Below, in pieces: positions 6,931 through 14,478 of a DNA stretch of 25,938 nucleotides. Position 1 is the stretch's first letter. Every line of letters starts with the position of its first letter. The stretch is from JBGVSA01 sp047605765 (GTDB lineage: Bacteria; Pseudomonadota; Gammaproteobacteria; Burkholderiales; Rhodocyclaceae), in the NCBI GenBank assembly GCA_047605765.1, contig JASGFB010000067.1:1-25938 (forward strand), written 5' to 3'. A model generated the notes under the pieces. It saw nothing but the letters and a program-made list of their open reading frames with translations, ran no database searches and was not told the DNA's origin. The position numbers were made by a program, and so were the translations under genes.

Positions 6931-8289
6931 TCAGCTGGTGCTGATCGAATCGAAAATGCTGGTGGTCTGGCTCATCTGCTGCTGCAGCGTCTGCAGTTGC
7001 GTGAACTGTTTGAGATAGCGCTCGTAGGCCTGGTTGAAGCGGTCATCCAGGCGCGTCTGGCGATTGGTGAGGGCGGTCTGCTGCTTGGTGAGCGTGTCCT
7101 GGCGATGCTTGATCTGCCCGCTGGACGAGTCGGTCCACAGGTCGGCGTAGCTGTCGAGCGCGCCGAGCAGGCCGCTGCGCTGACCGGTGGAGGCGCTGCC
7201 GAAGAGCCCGTCCAGCCCGTCGGGATTGGCGGCCACGGCCTTGGCCAGCTTGGTGCTGTCCAACGACAGCGTGCCGTTGCGCGAAACGCTGACGCCATAG
7301 TCGAGCAGACGCGTACCGCCGAAATCCTGGCGCAGCAGCGCGCTCAGCTTGTTGCGCATGGCACGCACGCCGGAATCGCTGGCGAAGGCGGCGGCAGATA
7401 CGCCGCTGCTGGCGTCGCCCGTGCTGGTCAGGTCGTCGAGGGCTTTTTCCAGCGCGTTGTAAGCGTCGACGAAGGCCTGCACATTGCTGGCCGTGCCGCT
7501 GCCATCGCCGGCGACGGTGAGCGTCACCGGCGCGTCGCCGCTGCTCTGGGCGCGCGTGAAGTTGACCGTCACGCCAGAGATCGCCGTCAGCGCGTTGCTG
7601 GCCTGCTGGATGCGCGTGCCGGTGCCTTGCTCGCCGAGCCAGACCACAGCGTCCTTGGCGGCGGTCAGCGTCTTGGGGGCGGACAGCGCGTCCTTCAGGC
7701 TGCCGGCGGGCAGACCGCTGACGTCCAGCGACAGGGTGCCGGCCTCGCCGGTGTTGGCCGACGACAGCACCAACTGGGTCTTGTCGCCGATCGTCATCAC
7801 CATGGCGGTGACCTTGCCCTGGTTGGCGGAGGATTGATTGATGGCGCGCGCAATCTCGGCCTGCGAGATGATGCCGTCGCCGTCGGAGTCGGCCGCCACC
7901 AGATTCAGATTGATGGTGCTGCCATCCTTGAGCGTGACGGCGATCGGGCCGCCCATCGAGACCGGGACGGCCGGCAGGTCTTCAAAGGCCACCTGGTGCG
8001 CGGTGGCGACCTGTTCGACGAAGAAACTGTAGTTGCCCGGCGTAGCGGTGGCGCTGGCGGTGGCCGTGCCGACGCTGCCGCTGAGCGTGGCCGAGTATTG
8101 ACTCAGGCCCTTCTTGGCCGACAGCGAGGCCAGCGCCGAACTGAAAGTGGTCAGCGCCGATTGCAGCTTGGTGAGGGCGGTGGAAGTGGCCTGTGCCACC
8201 TTCGACTGGGCGGTCAGCAGGTCTTGGGCGGACTGGGTGTACGCCGTCGCCAGCGACGTCGCCATCGTGGTCGGATCGAGATCAGCCAT
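6931..8289 (-). CDS. fliD: FliD/LafB, filament cap (hook-associated protein 2), with an EF-hand-like loop
   Basis: This 452-aa protein has FliD N- and C-terminal coiled regions: an N-terminal MADLDPTTMATSLATAYTQS stretch and a C-terminal heptad-rich end (TRLDDRFNQAYERYLKQ, then QLQTLQQQMSQTTSIFDSI). FliD caps the filament tip and helps flagellin fold as it is added. In the domain where the family has its usual TLADVRDAIN segment, this protein has a 12-residue stretch at 134-145, DSDGDGIISQAE. That stretch fits the EF-hand calcium loop pattern, with acidic residues at positions 1, 3, 5 and 12, Gly at 6 and Ile at 8. The start ATG has AGGAG 6 nt upstream. The gene is separated from fliJ by 87 nt. 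Confidence 0.95.
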   Translation of the reverse strand: MADLDPTTMATSLATAYTQSAQDLLTAQSKVAQATSTALTKLQSALTTFSSALASLSAKKGLSQYSATLSGSVGTATASATATPGNYSFFVEQVATAHQVAFEDLPAVPVSMGGPIAVTLKDGSTINLNLVAADSDGDGIISQAEIARAINQSSANQGKVTAMVMTIGDKTQLVLSSANTGEAGTLSLDVSGLPAGSLKDALSAPKTLTAAKDAVVWLGEQGTGTRIQQASNALTAISGVTVNFTRAQSSGDAPVTLTVAGDGSGTASNVQAFVDAYNALEKALDDLTSTGDASSGVSAAAFASDSGVRAMRNKLSALLRQDFGGTRLLDYGVSVSRNGTLSLDSTKLAKAVAANPDGLDGLFGSASTGQRSGLLGALDSYADLWTDSSSGQIKHRQDTLTKQQTALTNRQTRLDDRFNQAYERYLKQFTQLQTLQQQMSQTTSIFDSISTS

Positions 8290-8376
8290 TACGGACTCCT
8301 AGGAGAGCGAAGCGGGAAATTCGGGGAATGCCCTTGAACAGGGCGACCGAATGGCCCGTGGCCTGAAACGGCACGC

Positions 8377-8823
8377 TCATGCCAGACCTCGCAACCAGGT
8401 CTGGGTCGCCAGATCGTCCTGGCGCTTCTGCTCCTGCCGCTCGGCCTGGCGCAGCAGTTCGGTCTGCTGGCGGGCCAGCACCTGGCCGAGCGCCTCGTGG
8501 CGGTGCACCGCCTGCGTCAGCGCCGATCGCGTCTGCGCCAACTGGGCGTCGTGCGCGGCGACCTGCTCGCGCTGAGCGTCGGCGATGCGCATGACGACCT
8601 GCTTGTATTCGCCGCAGTTGAGCGACAGCGCCGACATGTGGGCGGCACGCTGCGCGCCGCTGGCGCCGGCGCTCTGGTAGAGCCCCTCCAGCCGGGTGAG
8701 CGTCTTGCGGTGGCGGTCGGAGACGTTCTGGGCCTGTGCCAGCTCGCCCACCAGGCGGTCTTTTTCGCGCTCGCGCAGATCGACGACCGTGCGCAACGAT
8801 TGGAACGGAGCGGTCTTGCTCAT
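8377..8823 (-). CDS. fliJ: FliJ, flagellar export ATPase coupling protein
   Basis: This 148-aa protein is a long coiled coil, rich in Arg, Glu, Gln and Ala with almost no Pro or Gly. It matches FliJ: an N-terminal PFQSLRTVVDLREREKDRL, an antiparallel middle, and a C-terminal RQAERQEQKRQDDLATQ. FliJ acts as a stalk in the FliI hexamer and contacts FlhA to use the proton motive force. It overlaps fliI by 4 nt (ATGA). It is the last member of the fliEFGHIJ block. FliJ is poorly conserved, so the call relies on the FliI neighbour and the coiled-coil character. Confidence 0.88.
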   Translation of the reverse strand: MSKTAPFQSLRTVVDLREREKDRLVGELAQAQNVSDRHRKTLTRLEGLYQSAGASGAQRAAHMSALSLNCGEYKQVVMRIADAQREQVAAHDAQLAQTRSALTQAVHRHEALGQVLARQQTELLRQAERQEQKRQDDLATQTWLRGLA

Positions 8824-10130
8824 GCTGCCAGCGCCTCCAGTTGCGCCACGCTCTGCGTCAGCGGGGCCGCTTCGTGCGTGCCCTGGTGCAGGAAGGCTTC
8901 GATCTGCGGATACAGCGATACGGCGCGGTCGGTGGCCGGATCGGCCCCGGCCACGTAGGCGCCCAGCGGCAACAATTCGCGCACCTGCGCATGGCGTGCG
9001 GCCAACGCCTTGATCTCGCGTGCGGCGGCCTGGTGCGGCTTGCTGGTGACCAGCGCCATGCAGCGGCTGATCGATTGCGCGATGTCGATGGCGGGGTAAT
9101 GGCCGCGATCGGCCAGCGCCCGCGACAGCACGATGTGGCCGTCGAGAATGGCGCGGGCCGTGTCGACCACCGGATCCTGCTGATCATCGCCTTCGGCCAG
9201 CACGGTGTAGATGGCGCTCATGCTGCCCTCGGCGTTTTCGCCGTTGCCGGCGCTTTCCACCAGTTGCGGCAGCACGCTGAACACCGATGGCGGATAGCCG
9301 CGCGTGGCCGGCGGCTCGCCCAGCGCGAGCGCCACTTCGCGGCGCGCCATGGCATAACGCGTGAGCGAATCGACCAGCAGCAATACGTGCAGGCCCTGGT
9401 CGCGGAAGTGCGCGGCGATGGCATGGCACAGCTCGGTGGCACGCAGGCGCATCAGCGGCGATTCATCGGCCGGTGCGGTGACCACCACCGCGCGGGCCAG
9501 CCCCGCCGGCCCCAATGACATGTCGATGAACTCACGCACCTCGCGGCCGCGCTCGCCGATCAGCCCGACCACCACGACGTCGGCCACGGTCTGGCGGGTG
9601 ATGAGTCCGAGCAGCACGCTCTTGCCGACACCGCTGCCGGCCATCAGGCCGACGCGCTGGCCGCGCCCGAGCGTGAGCAGGCCGTTGATGGCGCGCACGC
9701 CGACGTCCAGCGTTTGGCGCACCGGCTGCTTGCGCAGCGGATTGACGCGCGGCGGTTGCAGCGGCAATGGATGTTCGCCGCCCAGGCGGTCGAGACCGTC
9801 GAGCGGCTCACCCAGGCCATTGACGATGCGCCCCAGCCACGACGGGCCGATCATCAGCCCGGCCTGCTCCGGCATGGGCAGCACGCGGGCGCCGGTGGCC
9901 AGGCCTTCGGTGCGCTTGAAGGGCATGAGGTACGAGACCTCGTTGCGAAAGCCCACCACCTGTGCGGCGATCCAGTCGCCCTGGGCGGTTTCGATGCGGC
10001 AGCGCTGACCAGTCTGGAAAGCGCAGCCGGTGCTCTCCAGCAGCAGGCCGGAGGCGCCGACCAGGCGCCCGGTGTGGGTCGCCACCGGGACGGCGTCGAG
10101 TTCGAGCTTGCGCAGAGCGGCGCCGATCAT
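8820..10130 (-). CDS. fliI: FliI, flagellar export ATPase
   Basis: This 436-aa ATPase resembles the F1 beta subunit. Walker A is AGSGVGKS at about residues 164-171, Walker B is LHVLLLVDSLTRYA, and the family signature GYPPSVFSVLPQLVESAGN follows. The catalytic GERGREVREF region is intact. FliI hydrolyses ATP in the cytoplasm to unload chaperone-substrate complexes at the export gate. The start at 10130 (MIGAALRKLEL) overlaps the fliH stop by 4 nt; a longer in-frame extension to 10328 reads through fliH in another frame and is not credible. All key residues are present. Confidence 0.97.
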   Translation of the reverse strand: MIGAALRKLELDAVPVATHTGRLVGASGLLLESTGCAFQTGQRCRIETAQGDWIAAQVVGFRNEVSYLMPFKRTEGLATGARVLPMPEQAGLMIGPSWLGRIVNGLGEPLDGLDRLGGEHPLPLQPPRVNPLRKQPVRQTLDVGVRAINGLLTLGRGQRVGLMAGSGVGKSVLLGLITRQTVADVVVVGLIGERGREVREFIDMSLGPAGLARAVVVTAPADESPLMRLRATELCHAIAAHFRDQGLHVLLLVDSLTRYAMARREVALALGEPPATRGYPPSVFSVLPQLVESAGNGENAEGSMSAIYTVLAEGDDQQDPVVDTARAILDGHIVLSRALADRGHYPAIDIAQSISRCMALVTSKPHQAAAREIKALAARHAQVRELLPLGAYVAGADPATDRAVSLYPQIEAFLHQGTHEAAPLTQSVAQLEALAA

Positions 10131-10807
10131 GCCGCGTCCCCTTCTTCGGCGGTCGGCAGCAACTGCGCCACCACCTGCTCCATGCAGGCGGCCAGGCGCT
10201 GGCGGCAGCCGGCGTCGGCTTCGCGGCCATCGGCCTTGACGCGACATTCGCCCGGTTCCAGGCGCGGATCGGCGATGAGCGCCCAGCGCGCGGCGCGTTC
10301 GGGCGCCAGTTCGCGGATGCGTTCGCATTCTTCGGGGTTGAGATACACCTCCACGCCTTCACGCGCCGGCGGCATGGTGGCGAGCGTCTCGTCGACCAGC
10401 GACAGCAATTGCACCGGCTGCAGCGCCAGTTCGCTGCGGATCACCTGGCGCGCCACCTTGGCGACGAGGTCGACCACTTCCTTGCGCAGCGCCGCCTGGT
10501 AGTCGGTCTGCAACTGGCGCAGCGCGATGAGCGCGGCATCCAGCGGCGCGGCCAGCGCATCGAAGCGCTCCATCACCTCGCGCCGCGCGTCGGCATGGCC
10601 GGCCCGGCGTCCGTCCTCGCGCCCCTGCCCGATGCCCGCCTCGCGCCCGGCCTCCATGCCGATGTCGTAGCCCTCGCGGTAGCCACGGTCCATGCCTTCC
10701 TTGAAGGCATCGGCCTGGGTGAGCTGCAACTGCGCATTGGCCGCCGGCGACAGGCCGACGGACACTTGCGACAGCGGCGGGAAGCGGTGGGGGCGCACGT
10801 TTCTCAT
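10127..10807 (-). CDS. fliH: FliH, negative regulator and stalk of FliI
   Basis: This 226-aa protein has the FliH GxxxG-type helix repeats at about residues 35-75 (EGMDRGYREGYDIGMEAGREAGIGQG), followed by an ATP-synthase-b-like C-terminal domain with LRKEVVDLVAKVARQVIRSEL and DPRLEPGECRVKADG. FliH dimers bind FliI and dock it to FliN at the C-ring. The start at 10807 (MRNVRPHRF) overlaps the fliG stop by 4 nt (ATGA), which fixes it. The long glycine-zipper region is complete. Confidence 0.92.
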   Translation of the reverse strand: MRNVRPHRFPPLSQVSVGLSPAANAQLQLTQADAFKEGMDRGYREGYDIGMEAGREAGIGQGREDGRRAGHADARREVMERFDALAAPLDAALIALRQLQTDYQAALRKEVVDLVAKVARQVIRSELALQPVQLLSLVDETLATMPPAREGVEVYLNPEECERIRELAPERAARWALIADPRLEPGECRVKADGREADAGCRQRLAACMEQVVAQLLPTAEEGDAA

Positions 10808-11829
10808 TCCACCGTGGCCTCGGCGAACAGCTGCACTTCGATCTCGCCGGCATCGGCCAGATCCTTGACCTGCGCCATGATCTCTTCGCGCACCTGTTCG
10901 ACGCGGCTGCGCGGCACCGGACCGCTGCGGCGCATGAGCTCTTCGAAGCTCTGCGCCTGACGGCGCGGCATGGCCTGCATGATGGCGTCGCGCACCGCCG
11001 GTTCGGCCCCCTTGAGGGCGATGGCCCATTGCTCCAGCGGCACTTCGTCGATGAGCCGCGTGATGACCGCTTCGGTCTGGCGCGACAGGATGAAGAAGTC
11101 GTACATGCTCACTTCGATGCGTGAAACCACCTCGGCATCGTGGGCGCGCAGCAACTCGACCATCTGCTGGCGGTTGCCCGGCAGGCGGTTGATGATCTCG
11201 GCGGCCTGACGCACGCCTTCGACGCTGGCGCTCTGCAGGCCCAGGCTCTCCAGGCAGCGGCTGACCACTTCGTCGAGTTCCACCAGCAGGTCGCGATCGA
11301 TTTCGTTGAGGCGCGCCACGTTCAGCAGCACCAGATCGCGGCTGTCGGCCGGCAGCGCGTCGATCACCTCACCCGCCAGCGCCGGCGGCAGGAAGGCCAG
11401 GAACACGGCCTGCATGCGGACGTGTTCATGGGCGATGCGTTCGGCCAGCCACTTGGCCGAGGCCCATTGCAGGCGCGCCATCTTCGGTCGGATGGCATCG
11501 CCATAGATGGTGTTGAGCACGCTGTTGGCGATGTCCGCCCCCAGTGCCAGATCCAGCGAGCGCTTGAGGTAGGAGCGCGAAGCGCCGTGCACGCCGCTCT
11601 GTTCGCGGTAGTCGTCGAAGAAGCGTTGCAGCGAAGTCTTGACGGCGTCGACCTTGATGCCGCTCATGCGCGACATCACTTGCGTCACGCCCAGCAACTC
11701 TTCGCGCGACAGGCAACGCAGGACGGCGGCGGCCGGCTCTTCGCCCATCGACAGCAGCACGATGGCGGCCTGTTCGACGGGGCTGAGGGTGGCGCCCGGC
11801 ACAATGGTGTCCGGCAGACTGGTACTCAT
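10804..11829 (-). CDS. fliG: FliG, C-ring rotor and switch protein
   Basis: This 341-aa protein carries the FliG N-terminal MS-ring-binding domain (LSPVEQAAIVLLSMGEEPAAAVLRCL), the middle domain (ARLQWASAKWLAERIAHEHV, then QAVFLAFLP) and the C-terminal torque domain (VSMYDFFILSRQTEAVITRL, and ALKGAEPAVRDAIMQAMPRR). The last segment bears the conserved charged residues that face MotA. The start at 11829 (MSTSLPDT) overlaps the fliF stop by 1 nt (TGATG). The EHPQ motif of the middle domain is replaced by EHVR, which is a visible divergence. The protein is otherwise full length. Confidence 0.94.
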   Translation of the reverse strand: MSTSLPDTIVPGATLSPVEQAAIVLLSMGEEPAAAVLRCLSREELLGVTQVMSRMSGIKVDAVKTSLQRFFDDYREQSGVHGASRSYLKRSLDLALGADIANSVLNTIYGDAIRPKMARLQWASAKWLAERIAHEHVRMQAVFLAFLPPALAGEVIDALPADSRDLVLLNVARLNEIDRDLLVELDEVVSRCLESLGLQSASVEGVRQAAEIINRLPGNRQQMVELLRAHDAEVVSRIEVSMYDFFILSRQTEAVITRLIDEVPLEQWAIALKGAEPAVRDAIMQAMPRRQAQSFEELMRRSGPVPRSRVEQVREEIMAQVKDLADAGEIEVQLFAEATVE

Positions 11830-13553
11830 CAGGCACGTCCTCCCTGCTCGGCGCGTTCTCTCTTCTGTACCCACTGGCGCACCACTTCAGCCACGCGCTC
11901 GGGCTCTTTGGCGGCCAGCGTGCGCAGGTGATCGACCATGACGTCGACGGGCGAACCGGGAGGCGGCAGATCGTAGTCGGCCAGCAGCGGCACCACCGAC
12001 ATGGCGCCCGCGGCGCCGCTTGCAGCGGCCGGTGCACCGAGCGCGGGCGCCATCGGCTCGCCAGGCAACGGCGCAGCGGCCAGCGGCGTGGACACCGCGG
12101 CACCCGGCTCGACAACGGGGTCGCTCAGATCGACGATCTCGCGAGTCTTCGGCGCGGCCGGCGCCACCGCCTGCTGCGCCAGTCTCAGCAACGGACGGAA
12201 GATGAGGAAGAAGCCCAGCAGCGCGGCGAGCGCGTAGGCGGCCCAGGTCCCCATCTCGACGATGTTGTCGCGCTCCTGCCACCAGGGGCCGGTCAGCGGA
12301 CGCGCCGGGAAATCCATCGACGACACCACCAGCGTGTCGCCGCGTGCGGCGTCGATGCCCAGGCCGCTACGCAGCACCTGGTCGACGTTGGCCAGCGCAG
12401 CCGGCGTCCATGCCTTGCGATCGGGCGCGGCACCGCCGTTGAGCACCACCGCGACCGACAGCTTCTTGAGACGCCCGCGGCTACGCTGGGTCTGCGTGAT
12501 GCTGCGGTCATAAGCGTACTGGCGCGTGGTGGCGTTCTTCTGCGCCGTCACGGCCTCGGATTGCCCACCCTCGGGCGTGGCCACCTGCACCGGCCGATTG
12601 GACAGCGATCCGGGCACGCCAATGGCCAGCGGATCGCGGCCGGACTCGGTACGCATCGCCTCGTTGGTCACCTTGGGCGCTTCGCCGTAGCGCTCGACGG
12701 TCTCCTGCACGCGGTCGTAATCGACATCCGCCGTTACGCTGGCTTTGTAGTTGTCGCCGCCGAGCACCGGCGCCAGCAGCTCGGCGATGTTGCGGCGGGT
12801 CTCGTCCTGGTAGTGGCGGGCGGCGTCCGACACCTGCCCGCCTTCATAGCCTTCGGTCAGATCGACGCGCGAGGACAGGAAGGCGCCGCTCTGATCGACG
12901 ACAGTCACGCGTTTGGGATCGAGGCTGGCAACGCTGTTGGCCACCAGGTTGATGATGGCGGCGATCTGTTCGGGTGCCAGCGTGCGGCCGGCCTTGAGCG
13001 TGAGCACCACCGAGGCGGAGCTCTTTTCACCGTCGCTGACGACGAACGAGGTGGAGCGCGCGATCGACAGATGTACGCGCGCCGAATCGACGGCATCCAG
13101 CGTGGCGATGCTCTGCGACAGCTCGCCTTCGAGCCCGCGCCGGAAGCGTACGTCCTGGACGAACTGGCTGGTCCCCAGCGGATCGTTGCGATCCATCAGT
13201 TCGAGGCCGTCCGGCAGCTTGGCGACCACCCCGCGCGATGCCAACGACATGCGGGCGCGCCCCAGCTTGCCCTCCGGCACCAGTACCTGACCGGTGTCGG
13301 GATGCAAGCGATAAGGGATGCCCTGCGCGTCGAGGGCGGCCACCACGTCGGTCACCGATACCTTCTCGCGGCCGCCGAACAAGGGCTTGTAGCTGGCCTG
13401 GTCACGCCAGCCGAGCATCAGCACCAGAGCGGTGATGCCGATAGCCAGCACCACCAGCGGCAACAGGCTGCGCATGAAGCCGGCGGGCAGACCGGGCCAG
13501 CCGCCGGCGGGGCCGCGCAAGCGGGCAATGGTGGGTTTGAGCGAGGCGATCAC
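11829..13553 (-). CDS. fliF: FliF, flagellar MS-ring protein (GTG start)
   Basis: This 574-aa protein has two membrane segments, about residues 28-48 (SLLPLVVLAIGITALVLML) and 430-450 (AAYALAALLGFFLIFRPLL), flanking the periplasmic ring-building motifs. The first of these holds YKPLFGGREKVSVTDVVAAL and GTSQFVQDVRFRRGLEGEL, and later come LDAVDSARVHLSIARST and VADVDYDR-type strands. The C-terminal tail (VDHLRTLAAKEPERVAEVVRQW) binds FliG. The MS ring is the base on which the export gate and C-ring assemble. The start is GTG at 13553, 37 nt after fliE; no in-frame ATG upstream fits. An out-of-frame 5-codon ATG ORF ends on this GTG, which might couple translation (inference). Confidence 0.95.
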   Translation of the reverse strand: MIASLKPTIARLRGPAGGWPGLPAGFMRSLLPLVVLAIGITALVLMLGWRDQASYKPLFGGREKVSVTDVVAALDAQGIPYRLHPDTGQVLVPEGKLGRARMSLASRGVVAKLPDGLELMDRNDPLGTSQFVQDVRFRRGLEGELSQSIATLDAVDSARVHLSIARSTSFVVSDGEKSSASVVLTLKAGRTLAPEQIAAIINLVANSVASLDPKRVTVVDQSGAFLSSRVDLTEGYEGGQVSDAARHYQDETRRNIAELLAPVLGGDNYKASVTADVDYDRVQETVERYGEAPKVTNEAMRTESGRDPLAIGVPGSLSNRPVQVATPEGGQSEAVTAQKNATTRQYAYDRSITQTQRSRGRLKKLSVAVVLNGGAAPDRKAWTPAALANVDQVLRSGLGIDAARGDTLVVSSMDFPARPLTGPWWQERDNIVEMGTWAAYALAALLGFFLIFRPLLRLAQQAVAPAAPKTREIVDLSDPVVEPGAAVSTPLAAAPLPGEPMAPALGAPAAASGAAGAMSVVPLLADYDLPPPGSPVDVMVDHLRTLAAKEPERVAEVVRQWVQKRERAEQGGRA

Positions 13554-13590
13554 GAGTCGAATCCCATGGCGAGCAGTGGCGGACCGGCGC

Positions 13591-13932
13591 TCAAAGCTGC
13601 AACTTGATCAGCTCGTCGACGGCGCCGACGACCTTGTTGCGCACCTGCATCAACATCGAGAACGACAGGCTGGCGTCCTGGCTGGCGAGCATGGCGCCGA
13701 CCAGATCGTCGCTGCGGCCGGCATCGACGTCGGCCATGCGCTCACCCGCCACGCGGTCCTTTTCGTTCACGCCCATCACGGCCTGCCGAAAGCTGTCGGC
13801 AAAGCTCGGCGCACCTGCGCTGGCCGTACCGTCCTCCGACAAGGGATTGGGCAGCGGCGCCTGCAGCTGCGTGGCGAGATGGCGCAATTGCGCCAGGTCG
13901 GCCCCGATCAGGGCACTCATTTCGCTCGCCAT
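13591..13932 (-). CDS. fliE: FliE, MS-ring to rod junction protein; first gene of the minus-strand array
   Basis: This 113-aa protein has the FliE C-terminal signature: SFADSFRQAVMGVNEKDRVAGER, then DLVGAMLASQDASLSFSMLMQVRNKVVGAVDELIKLQL at the end. FliE joins the MS ring to the first rod protein and is the first exported substrate. ATG at 13932 has a GGGAGA ribosome site about 8 nt upstream; ATG at 13920 is an alternative. It is the first gene of the fliE-to-muramidase array. The region upstream of it carries a c-di-GMP riboswitch about 450 nt away on the same strand, so it is probably the first gene under that control. Confidence 0.95.
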   Translation of the reverse strand: MASEMSALIGADLAQLRHLATQLQAPLPNPLSEDGTASAGAPSFADSFRQAVMGVNEKDRVAGERMADVDAGRSDDLVGAMLASQDASLSFSMLMQVRNKVVGAVDELIKLQL

Positions 13933-14234
13933 CAGGCGTCTCCCGCAGTGCGCGCGCCGGCCTGCCGACTACCTGGCAAGCACCTGGCGAAGGGGGAATG
14001 GATATTCAATTGGGTCATGTCGATTCAATAGCTCTGCGCCGATCCGACTTAATCCAATCCGAAATCTCACGAATAATCGGCAAAACAAATCCCCTCGTCG
14101 TTTTAATAACGTCGATTTAAATATCTGGAATTGTTCTACGATTTACCGACCACGAAGGATGTGCACGCGAAGGACGCGAGCGGGCGCAGCCGGCGAGCCG
14201 TGGTGATTACGGGATGGAGGGATGCAGCATGGAG

Positions 14235-14286
14235 CCTTCCTTTCTTGCGTTGCAGCAATTCACGCCAGGGCGTGCATAAAGGAAGG
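14235..14286 (-). repeat. Nested inverted repeat in the fliE leader covering a purine-rich ribosome-site-like sequence
   Basis: A perfect 9-bp inverted repeat, CCTTCCTTT at 14235-14243 and AAAGGAAGG at 14278-14286, encloses a second hairpin (CACGC 14261-14265, GCGTG 14270-14274). On the minus strand the arm AAAGGAAGG is followed by an ATG and a seven-codon ORF ending in TAA, so pairing would hide a ribosome site. The repeat is seen directly. A function as a leader-peptide switch is a guess. Confidence 0.6.
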
Positions 14287-14329
14287 TCGAGGTCGCATGA
14301 ACAGCGACTTGCAAGACCCGGAGGCGACA

Positions 14330-14352
14330 GCGCACGGCACAGCCAAGTGCGC
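14330..14352 (-). repeat. Hairpin in the fliE leader
   Basis: Arms GCGCAC (14330-14335) and GTGCGC (14347-14352) can pair perfectly, with an inner GGC/GCC pairing in the loop. It lies between the riboswitch and fliE, and no T-tract follows it on the minus strand, so it is not an intrinsic terminator. Confidence 0.55.
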
Positions 14353-14365
14353 CCAGCCACCGGTC

Positions 14366-14398
14366 GAACCCTTGGCAGGGGTTCAGTCTGGCAACCCC
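14366..14398 (-). promoter_or_regulatory. Overlapping alternative hairpins at the aptamer 3' edge (candidate expression platform)
   Basis: On the minus strand the aptamer segment GGGGTT (14398-14393) is perfectly complementary to AACCCC (14383-14378). That downstream segment also pairs with GGGTTC (14371-14366) as GAACCC (14384-14379). The two hairpins share bases and cannot form together. The first would destroy the 3' strand of the aptamer and the second leaves it free. No U-run follows, so the output is not a standard intrinsic terminator. This is read directly from the sequence, but the switching role is inferred. Confidence 0.5.
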
Positions 14399-14471
14399 GC
14401 TATCATGGCCTTTTCAGGCGGTAGACCGGAGGCTTTGCGACCCCGCCTTTCGTGCGGGTGTGCCCAAATTT
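14386..14471 (-). ncRNA. Cyclic-di-GMP-I riboswitch aptamer (GEMM-I class) in the fliE operon leader
   Basis: Read on the minus strand, the segment has the GEMM-I blocks in order. First comes GGGCACACC, aligned to the consensus GGGCAAACC. A short stem follows, CCGC and GCGG, closed by a GAAA tetraloop. Then come GGGTCGCAAAGCC (consensus GGGACGCAAAGCC), CTCCGGTCTACC, a variable GCC/GGC hairpin, and the 3' block ATGATAGCGGGGTTGCC (Vibrio Vc2 has GTAGGTAGCGGGGTTACC). The position equivalent to G20 is G, and the intercalating A47 of GCAAAGCC and the TTGCC partner are present. This predicts c-di-GMP rather than cGAMP specificity. The outer closing stem is not clear. The next gene on this strand is fliE. 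RNAs of this class control flagellar operons in Clostridioides and are common in Geobacter. Confidence 0.92.
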
Positions 14472-14478
14472 TCTTCAG

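Larger units (their letters stand above)
13933..14385 (-). promoter_or_regulatory. Long structured leader between the riboswitch and fliE
   Basis: These roughly 450 bases contain no convincing gene. On the minus strand, just after the aptamer, lie hairpins at 14366-14384 and 14330-14352 and a long inverted repeat (14235-14243 with 14278-14286). The part from about 14000 to 14150 is visibly AT-rich and could hold a second promoter for fliE, but I found no well-spaced sigma-70, sigma-28 or sigma-54 site there. Short minus-strand ORFs (for example 14136-14360) have no recognisable protein character. If transcription starts at the promoter near 14479, the whole stretch is a 5' untranslated leader. 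Confidence 0.55.

Noticed and set aside
8330..8344. Inverted repeat GCCCT/AGGGC between fliJ and fliD
   Set aside because: It has a short 5-bp stem and no T-tract, so it is not a convincing terminator. It may be chance in GC-rich DNA.
13974..13989. Sigma-54-like TGGCAAG-N4-TGGCG with exact GG-N10-GC spacing
   Set aside because: It is on the + strand, pointing away from fliE, and the nearest + gene (fliM) is almost 900 nt away. The TTGC part is altered, so chance is more likely.
14062..14090. GCCGATTA on the minus strand, close to a sigma-28 -10 box
   Set aside because: The only upstream TAAA is 20 nt away instead of about 15, so the promoter call is not supported.
14136..14360. 74-codon minus-strand ORF just after the riboswitch
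   Set aside because: It has a GTG start without a ribosome site, no family character, and it overlaps structured leader elements.
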